A stretch of DNA of 64,000 nt from Paracoccus aminovorans (GCF_001546115.1 NZ_KQ955208.1:562929-626928), one strand, 5' to 3'; positions 1 through 9,260 are shown, numbered from the stretch's first letter. Made by a program: numbers and translations. The notes: generated from the sequence alone by a model not told the origin.

Positions 1-194
1 TGCCAGGTCATCTGGCGAACCCCATAGAACGGCGTGTCGAGGAACTGCCGGTCGATCAGCCGCATCAGGCCGAGGTTCTGATCCGTCTCTCCAGCCGGCT
101 CGTGGTAGAACGACGAGCGCGAGATCGACAGCAGGCGGCACTGCGCCCCGATGGACAGCGCCGGGTGGTTCCGTTCGATCATCCCACGCCTCAC
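1..194 (-). CDS. IS3-family transposase OrfB, N-terminal part only
   Basis: The frame opens at a GTG overlapping the orfA stop, with an ATG four codons later at 182. It reads MIERNHPALSIGAQCRLL and then SRSSFYHEP, the conserved start of IS3 OrfB ahead of the HTH_21 and DDE integrase domains. The window ends after about 64 codons, so the catalytic core is not visible and intactness cannot be judged. Confidence 0.85.
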   Translation of the reverse strand, partial: MRRGMIERNHPALSIGAQCRLLSISRSSFYHEPAGETDQNLGLMRLIDRQFLDTPFYGVRQMTW

Positions 195-487
195 TTTCCG
201 GTCCACGGCTTGAGCTTTCGTGACAAAAAATCGTTGGCGACAGCCAGCTCCCCGATCTTGGCATGCAGTGATCGGACCGTCTCTTCATCCACCTCCGTCG
301 AGGGCTTCTTGCCGCCGCGCTCGAAGATATCCGCAGCTCCGTCGAGCAGCGCCTTCTTCCATTGATGGATCATCGTCGGATGCACGCCGTATTCGCCCGC
401 CAGCTCTGACACAGTGCGCTCGCCCTTAACGGCCTCGAGCGCCACGCGCGCCTTGAAGCCCGCGTCATGGTTTCTGCGTTTCCGCAT
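191..487 (-). CDS. IS3-family transposase OrfA
   Basis: This 98-residue protein has a Transposase_8-type helix-turn-helix (FKARVALEAVKGERTVSELA, then GVHPTMIHQWKK) followed by a short heptad-like C-terminus. It would bind the element's terminal repeats. Its stop codon TGA overlaps a GTG that opens orfB in the -1 frame (GTGA), so OrfB is made by coupled re-initiation or as an OrfAB frameshift fusion. OrfA looks intact and has typical length. Confidence 0.9.
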   Translation of the reverse strand: MRKRRNHDAGFKARVALEAVKGERTVSELAGEYGVHPTMIHQWKKALLDGAADIFERGGKKPSTEVDEETVRSLHAKIGELAVANDFLSRKLKPWTGK

Positions 488-577
488 TCCTGATCTCCTC
501 GTTCTTGGAGACCAGCAAACGTCAGATCGTAGCTTCCGTCACTGTCCGATTTCCGGGGAGCAGCTCACAGTCCATAA

Positions 578-1994
578 CAGTCTCTAGGCTGCCACGAGTG
601 CTTCTGGACGGCATTTGAAGCAAGCAACGCGGTGACACCTGCACCCGACATCGTCGAACTCCTCCCATCCATCAAGAATTACGATCGACATTACCTACGA
701 TATTGACGCCCCCGACCTCGGCCCGTTGAGCGAGTGCATCGTCGATCTCGATCCGGACAGCAGCGACGCAAGGCTTGTTCTTACCTATGGCCCTCGGCCA
801 ACCGCACCTGCAGCGCTCTTCACCGATCTCGCCGTCGGCGATAACGTGGCGATCAACCGCCGGAACCTGTTTCGGGCGTTGGGCAGTCGCGTCCAAGCTG
901 CCTACGCGGCATCGCTGGAGGCCGTCGATCCTAACGATCCGACCAATCGAAAGTCGCTGGAGCCGAAAACGCTCACGACGCTCATCCGGGGCGGCTTCAT
1001 AAACGCGCAGCGGGGCCTGGACGATGACACGCATCGCGAGCGGGACGTTCTGGGGAAGGTAGTGGAGGTACTCTTTCAGTCGGCGCTGACCGATCCCGTC
1101 GATCCAAAGAAGCGGACAACGGCCGAGAAGCTTAAGGAAGCCGTGGAGCAAATCCAAGGCGACCTACATGCCGGCTTCAACGCCAAGCTCACCTCACTCC
1201 TGCCGACGTTCGACCTGTTCGGCTATCCCGGCCTCTCCGATCCGGGCCTCGTTACCGAGACCAGCTTCGATGTCGAAAAGCTGCTGAACGATCACACCAA
1301 GGTTCGCTACGTCGGCGTGAACGGCATGACCCTGCCCGAAACCTACAATGGGCTCGGCGTGCGTAACCTCGTCTATATGCTGCTCCAGTCGTTACGTTTT
1401 TTCCGCGGATATCAGGCCACGCCGACCGCGGCCGGGGTGCATCTGATTTTCATCGAAGAGCCGGAGGCGCACCTGCATCCTCAGATGCAGGAGGTCTTCA
1501 TCCGGCAGCTCGATCAGATCACCAGCGCCTTCGTCGCTCAGCTCAACGAGAACCGGCCGTGGCCGGTCCAGTTCGTCGTCACCACCCACTCTCCCCACAT
1601 GGCGAACGAAGCGCGCTTTGAGGCCATGCGCTATTTCCTCTCGGTACCAGATGGGGAAGGCATGCGCCGTTCGGTCGTCAAGGATTTGCGTAAGGGCATG
1701 GGTGGCGCGACCGAGCCCGATCGTGAATTTCTGCATCAGTATTTGACGCTGACGCGGTGTGATCTGTTCTTCGCCGACCAGGCGGTCCTTATCGAGGGCA
1801 CGGCAGAGCGGATTCTGCTTCCCGCAATGATCCGCAAGACGGACAGCGCCGGCACTGGTCAACCACAGCTCGGCAGCCAGTATCTCACGGTGATGGAGGT
1901 CGGCGGCGCCTATGCCCACCGCTTCTTCGATCTTCTGTCCTTCCTCGAATTGCGTACCCTCATCATCACCGACATCGACGCGGTGAGCCGATAG
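578..1994 (+). pseudogene. OLD-family ATP-dependent nuclease remnant, truncated at both ends
   Basis: The longest open stretch could start at TTG 726 (422 residues), but similarity-like sequence in the same frame begins near 675, and a possible frame-shifted continuation (PDIVELLPSI) lies upstream of it. The ABC-type Walker B/signature region is clear (LIFIEEPEAHLHPQ), as is the H-loop (TTHSPHMAN). A TOPRIM domain follows, with its glutamate (VLIEGTAERILLPAM) and the DxD motif (LIITDIDAV). Translation stops four codons later, so the last part of the TOPRIM fold is missing. The N-terminal Walker A is absent as well, replaced by the IS3 element. OLD proteins of this type occur in phage-defence loci such as Gabija, but no partner gene remains here. 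It is unlikely to be functional. Confidence 0.8.
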
Positions 1995-2148
1995 GCAACG
2001 AATCGGTGCTGAGTTCCCTTTTTGGGATTGGGTTCGCGCTCTGCCTTCAACTCGTTCGTGCGCAAGATTAGGCAGGGTCCTGGCTGATGGTCTTGGCGAG
2101 CTTGAAACGTCCGGTCAGACCGATCCCACTTTCGCCCGATTTACAGCC

Positions 2149-2460
2149 TCAATGCGTCCAGGGCGCGCGGCGGTCGGTGGCGAAGTTCTCGCCATAGCCG
2201 CGGGGGCGGATGTTCGCGGCGCGGGCGTGCGGCTCGATCACCTCGAAATCCAGGCCGTTCTCGCGGGCATAGTCCTCGGCCTGCTTGCGGGTCTCGAAGC
2301 GCAGCTTCACCTGGCTTTGCGTGTCGTCGCTGCTGGTCCAGCCCATCAGCGGGTCGATCTCGCGCGCATCCGCCGCCGGAAAGACCAGCACCCATTCGCG
2401 GGTGCGGGCGACGCCCGACTGCATGGCGTTGCGGGCAGGCTTGTAGATGCGGACTCGCAT
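2149..2460 (-). CDS. NDUFS4-like accessory subunit of complex I (ETC complex I subunit family)
   Basis: The 103-residue protein is a full-length bacterial NDUFS4 homologue ([16 protein letters not shown] at the start, [16 protein letters not shown] in the middle, DRRAPWTH at the end). In mitochondria NDUFS4 stabilises the NADH-oxidising arm of complex I. Alphaproteobacteria, including Paracoccus, keep it outside the nuo operon. I chose the ATG at 2460 because an AGAGGG Shine-Dalgarno precedes it by about 9 nt and the family normally starts MR(V/A)RIY. An ATG at 2487 would add nine residues. The gene is divergent from uvrB with about 139 bp between starts. Confidence 0.93.
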   Translation of the reverse strand: MRVRIYKPARNAMQSGVARTREWVLVFPAADAREIDPLMGWTSSDDTQSQVKLRFETRKQAEDYARENGLDFEVIEPHARAANIRPRGYGENFATDRRAPWTH

Positions 2461-2583
2461 GGACGGGAACCCTCTGTTCTTGCTCATGGCCTTATCCCCC
2501 AAGCCGGGCCGCTGTTCAAGATGGCTGTGCAAGACGCCGCTTGCCCCTTGCATCCGCGCGCCGAGATGCCAGATTCACACCCG

Positions 2584-2598
2584 GAACAAAGGGAAAAC
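2584..2598 (+). promoter_or_regulatory. possible LexA/SOS half-site pair before uvrB
   Basis: The sequence GAACAAAGGGAAAAC matches the alphaproteobacterial SOS box GAAC-N7-GAAC at seven of eight fixed positions. It covers the uvrB Shine-Dalgarno, where LexA binding would block transcription. The mismatch and position leave chance as a real option. Confidence 0.25.
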
Positions 2599-2599
2599 C

Positions 2600-4786
2600 A
2601 TGGGCCACAACAACACCAATGCTCCCGTCGCGCGCTTCGCCGAGGTCACCCGCCCCAAGCTCGAGGGCGGCAGGCGCTTCGTCATGCAGTCCGAGTTCCT
2701 GCCGGCCGGCGACCAGCCCACCGCCATCGCCGAGCTGGCCCAGGGCGTGCGCGCGGGCGAACGCGACCAGGTGCTGCTGGGCGCCACCGGCACCGGCAAG
2801 ACCTTCACCATGGCCAAGGTGATCGAGGAGACCCAGCGCCCCGCCATCATCCTGGCGCCGAACAAGACCCTTGCCGCGCAATTATACGGCGAATTCAAGG
2901 GCTTCTTTCCCGACAATGCCGTCGAATACTTCGTCAGCTACTACGACTATTACCAGCCCGAGGCCTATGTGCCGCGCTCGGACACCTATATCGAGAAGGA
3001 ATCGCAGATCAACGAGGCCATCGACCGCATGCGCCACTCGGCGACGCGGGCGCTGTTGGAGCGTGACGATGTCATCATCGTCGCCTCGGTCAGCTGCATC
3101 TATGGCATCGGCTCGGTCGAGACCTATTCGGCGATGACCCAGGACATGGTCGTCGGCCAGCTGTACGAACAGCGCGGCTTCATCAACGAGCTGGTCGCCC
3201 AGCAATACCGCCGCCTCGACTCCGCCTTCCAGCGCGGCGGCTTCCGCGTTCGCGGCGACGTGGTCGAAGTCTGGCCCGCCCACCTCGAGGACCGCGCCTG
3301 GCGCTTCGACTTCTTCGGCAACGAATTGGAGGCGATCACCGAATTCGACCCGCTGACCGGGGCCAGGACCGACAGCTTCAAGCAGATCCGCATCTATGCC
3401 AACAGCCACTACGTCACCCCGCGCCCGACCCTGCAGCAGGCGATCAAGGGGATCAAGGCTGAGCTTCAGGGCCGGCTGAAGCAACTGACCGACGAGGGCA
3501 AGCTGCTGGAAGCGCAACGGCTCGAGCAACGCACGAACTTCGACCTGGAAATGCTTGAAGCGACAGGCGTTTGCAACGGGATCGAGAACTATTCCCGCTA
3601 TCTGACCGGCCGCGCACCGGGCGAGCCGCCGCCGACGCTGTTCGAGTTCATCCCCGACAATGCCATCGTCTTCGCGGATGAATCCCACGTCTCGGTGCCG
3701 CAGATCGGCGGCATGTATCGCGGCGACTTCCGGCGCAAGTTCACCCTGGCCGAGCATGGCTTCCGCCTGCCTTCCTGCATGGACAACCGCCCGCTGAAGT
3801 TCGAGGAATGGGACGCCATGCGCCCGCAATCGGTCTTCGTCAGCGCCACCCCTGCCGACTGGGAGTTGGACCAGACCGGCGGCGTCTTCACCGAACAGGT
3901 CATCCGCCCGACCGGCCTGATCGACCCGCAGATCGAGATCCGCCCGGTCGAGATGCAGGTCGACGACCTCCTGGACGAGGTGCGCAAGGTCTCGGCCGCC
4001 GGCATGCGCACGCTGGTCACCACACTGACCAAGCGCATGGCCGAAGATCTGACCGAATACCTGCACGAACAGGGCATCCGCGTGCGCTACATGCACAGCG
4101 ACATCGACACCATCGAGCGCATCGAGATCCTGCGCGACCTGCGCTTGGGCGCCTTCGATGTGCTGGTCGGCATCAACTTGTTGCGCGAAGGTCTTGATAT
4201 TCCTGAATGCGGCCTGGTCGCGATCCTGGACGCGGATAAAGAGGGCTTCCTGCGGTCCGAAACCTCGCTGATCCAGACCATCGGCCGCGCCGCCCGCAAT
4301 GCCGAAGGCCGCGTCATCATGTATGCCGACCGCATCACCGGCAGCATGGAGCGCGCCATGGCGGAAACCGAGCGGCGCCGGCAGAAGCAGATGGCCTATA
4401 ACCTGGAACACGGCATCACGCCGCAGACCGTGCGCAAGAATGTCGAGGACGTGCTGGCCGGGCTCTGGCAGGGCGATACCGACCAGGCGCGCATCACCAC
4501 GAAAATCGACAAGCCTATGGTCGGCGCCAATCTGGCCGCGCATCTCGACGCGCTGCGCGCCCAGATGCGCAAGGCGGCCGAGAACCTGGAATTCGAGGAG
4601 GCCGCGCGGCTGCGCGACGAGGTCAAGCGGCTGGAGGCGGTCGAGCTGGCCGTGGCCGACGATCCGCTGGCCCGGCAATCCGCCATCGAGGAAGCCGCCG
4701 AAGAGGCCGTCAAGGCCTCGGGGCGCTCGACGGCGGGCCGCGCCGGTCAGCGCGGCGGCAACAAACGGTCAAAACGCAAGCGTTAG
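2600..4786 (+). CDS. uvrB: UvrABC excinuclease subunit B
   Basis: UvrB verifies lesions delivered by UvrA and recruits UvrC in nucleotide excision repair. The 728-residue protein has Walker A GATGTGKT at residues 61-68, the DNA-inserting beta-hairpin ([12 protein letters not shown]), the [17 protein letters not shown] motif, helicase motifs V-VI ending QTIGRAARN, and a C-terminal UVR domain ([13 protein letters not shown]) that contacts UvrC. The start at 2600 follows AAAGGG. The open frame extends further upstream but that part is not UvrB-like. An imperfect LexA-like element overlaps the ribosome-binding site. The stop codon overlaps that of the convergent lipoprotein gene. Confidence 0.97.
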   Translation: MGHNNTNAPVARFAEVTRPKLEGGRRFVMQSEFLPAGDQPTAIAELAQGVRAGERDQVLLGATGTGKTFTMAKVIEETQRPAIILAPNKTLAAQLYGEFKGFFPDNAVEYFVSYYDYYQPEAYVPRSDTYIEKESQINEAIDRMRHSATRALLERDDVIIVASVSCIYGIGSVETYSAMTQDMVVGQLYEQRGFINELVAQQYRRLDSAFQRGGFRVRGDVVEVWPAHLEDRAWRFDFFGNELEAITEFDPLTGARTDSFKQIRIYANSHYVTPRPTLQQAIKGIKAELQGRLKQLTDEGKLLEAQRLEQRTNFDLEMLEATGVCNGIENYSRYLTGRAPGEPPPTLFEFIPDNAIVFADESHVSVPQIGGMYRGDFRRKFTLAEHGFRLPSCMDNRPLKFEEWDAMRPQSVFVSATPADWELDQTGGVFTEQVIRPTGLIDPQIEIRPVEMQVDDLLDEVRKVSAAGMRTLVTTLTKRMAEDLTEYLHEQGIRVRYMHSDIDTIERIEILRDLRLGAFDVLVGINLLREGLDIPECGLVAILDADKEGFLRSETSLIQTIGRAARNAEGRVIMYADRITGSMERAMAETERRRQKQMAYNLEHGITPQTVRKNVEDVLAGLWQGDTDQARITTKIDKPMVGANLAAHLDALRAQMRKAAENLEFEEAARLRDEVKRLEAVELAVADDPLARQSAIEEAAEEAVKASGRSTAGRAGQRGGNKRSKRKR

Positions 4787-5061
4787 CCGCAGCTTACGCG
4801 AACAAGTCTACCCGTCTTGTCATGTTCGAAATTCAGCCGGTTCGGGTTGAAATCCATGGTGACGGGATCGCCGGTCTTGTAGCTGCGATAGGCCTGGTCG
4901 GCGGGGATCGAGATGGTCACGCCGCTTTGCCCGACCAGCCCCAGAAAACGGGCGGCGCCGCAGCTGTCCTCGGCCGGCGGAGTGGGTTCGGGCGCCGGCT
5001 CGGGCACGCAGCCCGCCGCCAGCAGGGGGATGAGCATCGCTACAGGCAGGATCGGCTTCAT
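4783..5061 (-). CDS. I78-family peptidase inhibitor lipoprotein
   Basis: The 92-residue product starts with a lipoprotein signal ([18 protein letters not shown]), so it should be lipidated on the cysteine and held in the envelope. A short Pro/Glu-rich linker leads to an I78 domain with the hallmarks [17 protein letters not shown] and a final RVSCG, whose two cysteines likely form a disulphide. I78 proteins inhibit serine proteases such as subtilisins. The start at 5061 follows AAGGAG. The stop codons of this gene and uvrB overlap tail to tail. Confidence 0.85.
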   Translation of the reverse strand: MKPILPVAMLIPLLAAGCVPEPAPEPTPPAEDSCGAARFLGLVGQSGVTISIPADQAYRSYKTGDPVTMDFNPNRLNFEHDKTGRLVRVSCG

Positions 5062-5163
5062 GGAAGGTCTCCTTGACGCGGACAATCGCAGCGCAACCCC
5101 GTCGCCCCGGAAAGGTTCCGCCGCGCCCCTGCCCGCGTCCCGTATCGGCCAAAGACCGCCGCT

Positions 5164-5799
5164 TCAGGGCAACCGGGCCAGCACCTCGTCGGTCAGCGCG
5201 TCGATCTCGCTGCGCGCCACCGGGTTGCGGCCGCTGTCGCTGGCGCCCAGGCCCTGGCCCAGCGTCTCGGCATAGGTGACGCGGTTGGCGATCTGCGCCG
5301 CCGCGACCTCGGCGCCCAGTTCCTCGGCCTTTTGCGCCACCTCTCCGGCCAGCCGCGTGCCCGGCCGGGTGCGGTTCAGCACGATCAGCGTGTCGCATTT
5401 CTCGCGCCGGGCCAGGTCCAGCACGCCCTCGGTCGCCCACAGGTCGACATGGCTGGTCGCGACCGGCACCAGCACCAGGTCGGCCACCCGCAGCGCCGGG
5501 CGCAGGTCGCTGTCGATCTTGGGCGGCGTGTCGATGATGACATAGTCGAAACGCTTCTTCAGCTTGTCGGATTCGTAGCTCGCCCCCCAGGCCGAGGAGG
5601 TGGTGAACTCCAGCGCCTCGTCCTCGCCCAGGCGTTCCAGCCGTTCCAGGAACCAGCGTCCCAGGCTGCCCTGCGGATCGGTGTCCAGAAGGCCGACGGA
5701 ATGGCCCCGCCCGCGCAGGCAGACCGCCAGGTTGACCGCGACCGTGGTCTTGCCGGATCCGCCCTTCTGCTGGGCAATCGTGATGATGCGTCCTGCCAT
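5164..5799 (-). CDS. orphan ParA/MinD-family ATPase
   Basis: The 211-residue protein has the deviant Walker A KGGSGKTT, the switch I DTDPQGS and Walker B VIIDTPP, the signature of the ParA superfamily. It is short, lacks an N-terminal HTH, and has no parB or parS-like neighbour, so it is not the chromosome partition ParA. Such orphans position proteins, plasmids or chemotaxis clusters on the nucleoid or membrane. The cargo cannot be told from this context. Confidence 0.85.
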   Translation of the reverse strand: MAGRIITIAQQKGGSGKTTVAVNLAVCLRGRGHSVGLLDTDPQGSLGRWFLERLERLGEDEALEFTTSSAWGASYESDKLKKRFDYVIIDTPPKIDSDLRPALRVADLVLVPVATSHVDLWATEGVLDLARREKCDTLIVLNRTRPGTRLAGEVAQKAEELGAEVAAAQIANRVTYAETLGQGLGASDSGRNPVARSEIDALTDEVLARLP

Positions 5800-5908
5800 G
5801 CGCCCCCTCCGCTGTGGCCCCGCTGCCCGGGGCGCGTCTGAAGGCCAGACTAGGCAGGATCCTGCCGCAAGGCGAGCGGTTTTCGCACCCGCAGAAACGG
5901 CCCGCGCT

Positions 5909-6232
5909 TCAGCTGTCCCAGACGCCGACCACCTCGTACATCACCGGCTCGAAATGCCGGCACATGGCATGGATGGCGCGGTTGCGCTCGCGCATCTCGG
6001 GGCTGCGCAGCATGGCCTGGTAATCGCGGCGGTCGCGCCATTGCGAATAGGTGGCGATGCGGGTCTGGGCGTCGTTCAGATGCACGGCGCCCGAGACATA
6101 GCCGGGCTGCCGGCTGATAACCTCGGCATAGGCGGCGGTCAGCGCGTCCAGCACATCATGGGCGCTGCCGGGGGTGACGTCGAAGGTGCAGATGACGGTC
6201 TGGCCGTCGAAACCGTCCGCGATGCGGGTCAT
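5909..6232 (-). CDS. antibiotic biosynthesis monooxygenase (ABM) domain protein
   Basis: This 107-residue single-domain protein has a ferredoxin-like ABM pattern: VICTFDVTPGSAHDVLDAL, a QPGYVSGAVH strand and YSQWRDRRDYQAM. Members include cofactor-independent monooxygenases and haem-degrading enzymes, but many are uncharacterised, and no substrate is suggested by the neighbours. The ATG at 6232 is preceded by AAGGAG. It is divergent from the dipeptidase gene across a palindrome-rich spacer. Confidence 0.75.
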   Translation of the reverse strand: MTRIADGFDGQTVICTFDVTPGSAHDVLDALTAAYAEVISRQPGYVSGAVHLNDAQTRIATYSQWRDRRDYQAMLRSPEMRERNRAIHAMCRHFEPVMYEVVGVWDS

Positions 6233-6373
6233 GGCTGGGGCTCCTTGCCGCTGGCTCGTGACCCCAGCTTAGCGCAGAGCCGCGGCGGGAAAAGCCCCTA
6301 TCGTTCGACGCCGCCGGTGCATGGCCGGTGTACGCGCGGTGTACGCCCGCTGCACGGCGGTCACAGCGAAAAT

Positions 6374-6389
6374 CCCAGCAATTGCTGGG
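6374..6389. promoter_or_regulatory. 16-bp perfect palindrome upstream of the dipeptidase gene
   Basis: CCCAGCAATTGCTGGG reads identically on both strands. It lies in the divergent spacer between the ABM-domain gene and the dipeptidase gene, about 117 bp before the latter. It has the size of a dimeric repressor operator. The cognate regulator is unknown. Confidence 0.4.
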
Positions 6390-6420
6390 GATCTGCGCCC
6401 CGGCCCCGGGCCTGTGCACC

Positions 6421-6438
6421 GCGCAACGCGCGTTGCGC
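6421..6438. promoter_or_regulatory. 18-bp perfect palindrome upstream of the dipeptidase gene
   Basis: GCGCAACGCGCGTTGCGC is a second perfect palindrome in the same spacer, 31 bp after the first. A directly repeated GGTGTACGC segment lies further left near 6327-6348. Repressor binding or a cruciform are possible roles. GC-richness makes a chance palindrome somewhat more likely than usual. Confidence 0.35.
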
Positions 6439-6505
6439 CCGGCCGGCTTGCGGCGCGCGGGGAACCGGCGCATGGTGCGCCGCGCAAGGCGAAAGGACAG
6501 CAGCC

Positions 6506-7555
6506 ATGATTCCGGTCTTCGACGGTCACAACGACTTCCTTCAGCGCATGGTCGCCGCCGGTCCCGGGCGCGAGCGGCTGTGGCTGCAGGGCGACGGCAC
6601 CGGCCATCTGGACCTGCCGCGCATGAAGGCCGGCGGCTTCGCGGGCGGCTTCTTCGCGATCTGGACCCCCTCGCCGCCCGGCCCCGACGATGCGCTGGCG
6701 GCGATGTTGAAGAAGAACCCGCCCTTTGCCCTTGATCTTCCACCGGAAATTCCGTCGGACCAGGCGCTGCCGCATGCGCTGGCCCAGGCCGGACAGCTGA
6801 TGGCCATGGCGCGCAGCGGCACGCTGGACATCGGCCTGACCGCCGCCGACCTGCGCGCCAGCATCGCCGCCGGCCGCATCGCCGCCATCCTGCATATCGA
6901 GGGCGCCGAGCCGATTCCCGACCTCGATGCGCTGCATGTCTGGCACGCCATGGGCCTGCGCTCGCTGGGGCCGGTCTGGTCGCGGCCGACGGCCTATGGC
7001 CATGGCGTGCCCTTCGCCTTTCCGTCCTCGCCCGACACCGGGCCGGGGCTGACCGATCTCGGCCGGGAATTGGTCAAGGAATGCAACCAGTTGCGCATCA
7101 TGTTGGATCTGTCGCACCTGAACGAAAAGGGTTTCGACGACGTGGCCCGGCTGTCGGACGCGCCGCTGGTCGCCAGCCATTCCTGCGCCCATGCCGTGGC
7201 GCCCAGTTCGCGCAACCTGACCGACCGCCAGCTTCAGGTGATCGCGGAAAGCCGCGGCCTGGTCGGTCTGAACTTCGCCGTGGGCTTCCTGCATCCCGAA
7301 GGCCGCCGCGACCCGATGCATGGCTTCGAGATCATGCTGCGCCACCTCGACCACCTGCTGGCGCATCTGGGCGAGGACGGCGTGGCCCTGGGCTCGGATT
7401 TCGACGGCGCCGACATGCCGGCCGATCTGGCCGATGCCGCGGCCTTGCAGAACCTGGTCCAGGCCATGCTGGAGCACGGCTATGGCCGCGAACTGGTTGA
7501 AAAGATTGCCTGGAAGAACTGGCTGAACCTGCTGGAGCGGACTTGGGGCGCCTGA
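6506..7555 (+). CDS. membrane dipeptidase, peptidase family M19
   Basis: This 349-residue protein is a zinc-dependent renal-dipeptidase-type amidohydrolase. The metal ligands appear in order: DGHND at residues 6-10, the bridging glutamate in HIEGAEP, the SHS of VASHSCAHAV, and GSDFDG near 296-301. The enzymes cleave dipeptides, including D-amino-acid or dehydro-dipeptides. There is no signal peptide, so a cytoplasmic role is expected. I chose the ATG at 6506, preceded by GAAAGGA. The frame is open far upstream without family similarity. Confidence 0.9.
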   Translation: MIPVFDGHNDFLQRMVAAGPGRERLWLQGDGTGHLDLPRMKAGGFAGGFFAIWTPSPPGPDDALAAMLKKNPPFALDLPPEIPSDQALPHALAQAGQLMAMARSGTLDIGLTAADLRASIAAGRIAAILHIEGAEPIPDLDALHVWHAMGLRSLGPVWSRPTAYGHGVPFAFPSSPDTGPGLTDLGRELVKECNQLRIMLDLSHLNEKGFDDVARLSDAPLVASHSCAHAVAPSSRNLTDRQLQVIAESRGLVGLNFAVGFLHPEGRRDPMHGFEIMLRHLDHLLAHLGEDGVALGSDFDGADMPADLADAAALQNLVQAMLEHGYGRELVEKIAWKNWLNLLERTWGA

Positions 7556-7640
7556 GCCCGTGCGCCCGCGAGGGGGTCGTCGGGGGAGGACGATCCTTTT
7601 AACCGGACACTTGGTAAACAACACCCGGACCGCCGTCCCC

Positions 7641-7660
7641 CGTGGCCTCTATCTGCCACG
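7641..7660. terminator. small hairpin between convergent genes
   Basis: CGTGGC and GCCACG form a 6-bp stem with an 8-nt loop in the spacer between the dipeptidase and ppx stop codons. It has no clear U-tract and may only assist the stronger hairpin that follows. Confidence 0.35.
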
Positions 7661-7670
7661 AAAGGCGCAG

Positions 7671-7704
7671 CCGGGAAACCTGTCGGTTGGGACAGGATTT
7701 CCGG
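7671..7704. terminator. strong hairpin, likely bidirectional terminator
   Basis: Segments 7671-7684 and 7691-7704 pair over 13 base pairs with one unpaired base on each arm and a GGTTGG loop. The hairpin lies between the convergent ends of the dipeptidase gene and ppx, where a shared terminator is expected. Confidence 0.6.
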
Positions 7705-7718
7705 CCGCGGCCCGCGAT

Positions 7719-9260
7719 TCAGCTCTGGATCACCGCCGGCTCGACCTCCAGCGCCTGGGCCAGCGCCCGGAACCGCGCCTCGGTCACCTCGCCCATCAGC
7801 GCGCGGCCGGTGCGGGTCAGCTTCAGCTCCAAGAGCTTCTTCTTGGGCATCAGCTTCAGCGTGCCCGCCTCGGCCGGGTCCTTGACCGAGAACATGGCGC
7901 CGAAGCGCATCGCCTTGCCCAGCACCTCGGCATCGCGGATCTCCTTGTCGTTCAGCAAGGCAAACAGCGGCGCCATCGGCGAATTCGCCCGGCTGTTCTT
8001 GTAGCGGTGCAGCAGCGACAGGCCCAGGAATACCCGCTCGGGATGCGACAGCGCCGCCATATTGGCCCGCGTCACATTGTCGAAACAGGCATCGGCGCGA
8101 TAGTCGGGATGGGTGCGCCAGGTGGTGTCGTGCAAGAGGCAGGCGGCGCGGATCAGCCGGTCGCGCTCGGGCGGGACGTCGGCGAAAAGCGGTTCGAGAA
8201 AGTGATACAGCTTCTTGCCGAAGCCCGGCATCCGCGCCATCTGCCGTTCCGAGAAACGCGCCGCCTCGATCAGCGGATCGCGCGAGCGCAGCCCCTCGGG
8301 CATCTGCTCGTAAAGCAGCCCCTCGCGGATGCCATAGGAGGACACCGCCAGCGACTTGGGCTCCAGGCTTTGCACCAGCTGGCGCAGCACCAGGCTGGCC
8401 AGCGGCACCAGCTCCATCCGGCTTTGCGAGATGCCGGTCATCGCCCGCATCTCGGGCACCGACTTGCCGCCGATCCATTTCACCGTGTCCTCGACCGCCT
8501 CGCGCGTCATGCGGTATTCGTGCAGCACGGTCATCGGATAGTTCACCCGCTCCATGTCCAGCCGCGCGATGGCCCGCCACGAGCCGCCGACCAGATAGAT
8601 CGTCTCGTGCCCCCGGCCCAGCCTGGCGACGGCGCCCTCGACGGTCTTGCGGATATGGTCGCGCAGCCCCGAGGCGCCGCCCTTGACCTGTTGCAGCCGG
8701 AACGGGCCCAAGGGCGTGGTGATGCGGCGGCCGACCTTGCCGCCCTTGACCTCGGCCAGCTCCATCGAGTTGCCGCCGATGTCGCAGACCAGGCCGCTCG
8801 CCTCGGGCCAGCCCAAGAGAACGCCTTGGGCGGAGAGCCGGGCCTCTTCCTCGCCGTCGATGACATGCAGCTTCAGGCCGGTTTCCTTTTCCACCGCCCG
8901 GCGGAAGGCGGGGCCGTCCTCGGCCTCGCGCACGGCGGCGGTGGCGACGCAGGTCAGCGGCTTGATGCCCATGCCCTCGGCCAGGGCGGCGAAGCGCCGC
9001 AGCGCCACCATGCCGCGCTGCACGCCCTCGGGGTTCAGCCGGCCGGTGGTGGCCAGCCCCTGCCCCAGCCCGGCCATGACCTTTTCGTTGTAGAAATACG
9101 CCGGCGAGCGCGCAGCGCCGTCGAAGACCACCATGCGGATCGAGTTCGAGCCCACGTCGACCACGCCGACCCGGCTGAGCGAGCGTTCCGAGGCCCGCTC
9201 GAACAGCGACCGCCCGAAGGGCTCGATGGTTTCTCCGCTTGCGGTGACGATACCGTTCAT
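7719..9260 (-). CDS. ppx: exopolyphosphatase, Ppx/GppA family
   Basis: The 513-residue protein removes terminal phosphate from polyphosphate, or from pppGpp in GppA-type members. The actin-like ATPase fold is marked by DVGSNSIRMVVFD near the start, GEEEARLSAQG and CDIGGNSMEL. An HD-like helical C-terminal half (LLHDTTWRTHPDYRA) follows. The start at 9260 has AGAGG upstream; codons before it are not conserved. It lies 74 bp after ppk in the same direction, so the polyphosphate-making and -degrading enzymes are probably cotranscribed. Confidence 0.92.
   Translation of the reverse strand: MNGIVTASGETIEPFGRSLFERASERSLSRVGVVDVGSNSIRMVVFDGAARSPAYFYNEKVMAGLGQGLATTGRLNPEGVQRGMVALRRFAALAEGMGIKPLTCVATAAVREAEDGPAFRRAVEKETGLKLHVIDGEEEARLSAQGVLLGWPEASGLVCDIGGNSMELAEVKGGKVGRRITTPLGPFRLQQVKGGASGLRDHIRKTVEGAVARLGRGHETIYLVGGSWRAIARLDMERVNYPMTVLHEYRMTREAVEDTVKWIGGKSVPEMRAMTGISQSRMELVPLASLVLRQLVQSLEPKSLAVSSYGIREGLLYEQMPEGLRSRDPLIEAARFSERQMARMPGFGKKLYHFLEPLFADVPPERDRLIRAACLLHDTTWRTHPDYRADACFDNVTRANMAALSHPERVFLGLSLLHRYKNSRANSPMAPLFALLNDKEIRDAEVLGKAMRFGAMFSVKDPAEAGTLKLMPKKKLLELKLTRTGRALMGEVTEARFRALAQALEVEPAVIQS

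Larger units (their letters stand above)
1..567 (-). mobile_element. IS3-family insertion sequence, truncated by the window edge
   Basis: The element holds two overlapping transposase frames on the minus strand, orfA and orfB, the usual IS3 layout. The upstream end is placed near 567, where the minus strand starts TGAGCTGCTCCCCGG, which resembles IS3-family terminal inverted repeats. The other end lies outside the window, so the end call rests on resemblance only. The element abuts the broken 5' part of an OLD-type gene and probably caused that truncation. Confidence 0.75.

Noticed and set aside
2068..2148. Minus-strand open stretch reading GLTGRFKLAKTISQDPA after the NDUFS4-like gene
   Set aside because: It is only the in-frame continuation beyond that gene's stop codon, has no start, and matches no family I recognise.
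5164..5799. Chromosome partition ParA
   Set aside because: No parB or gid genes adjoin it, it is shorter than chromosomal ParA, and no parS-like repeats were seen.
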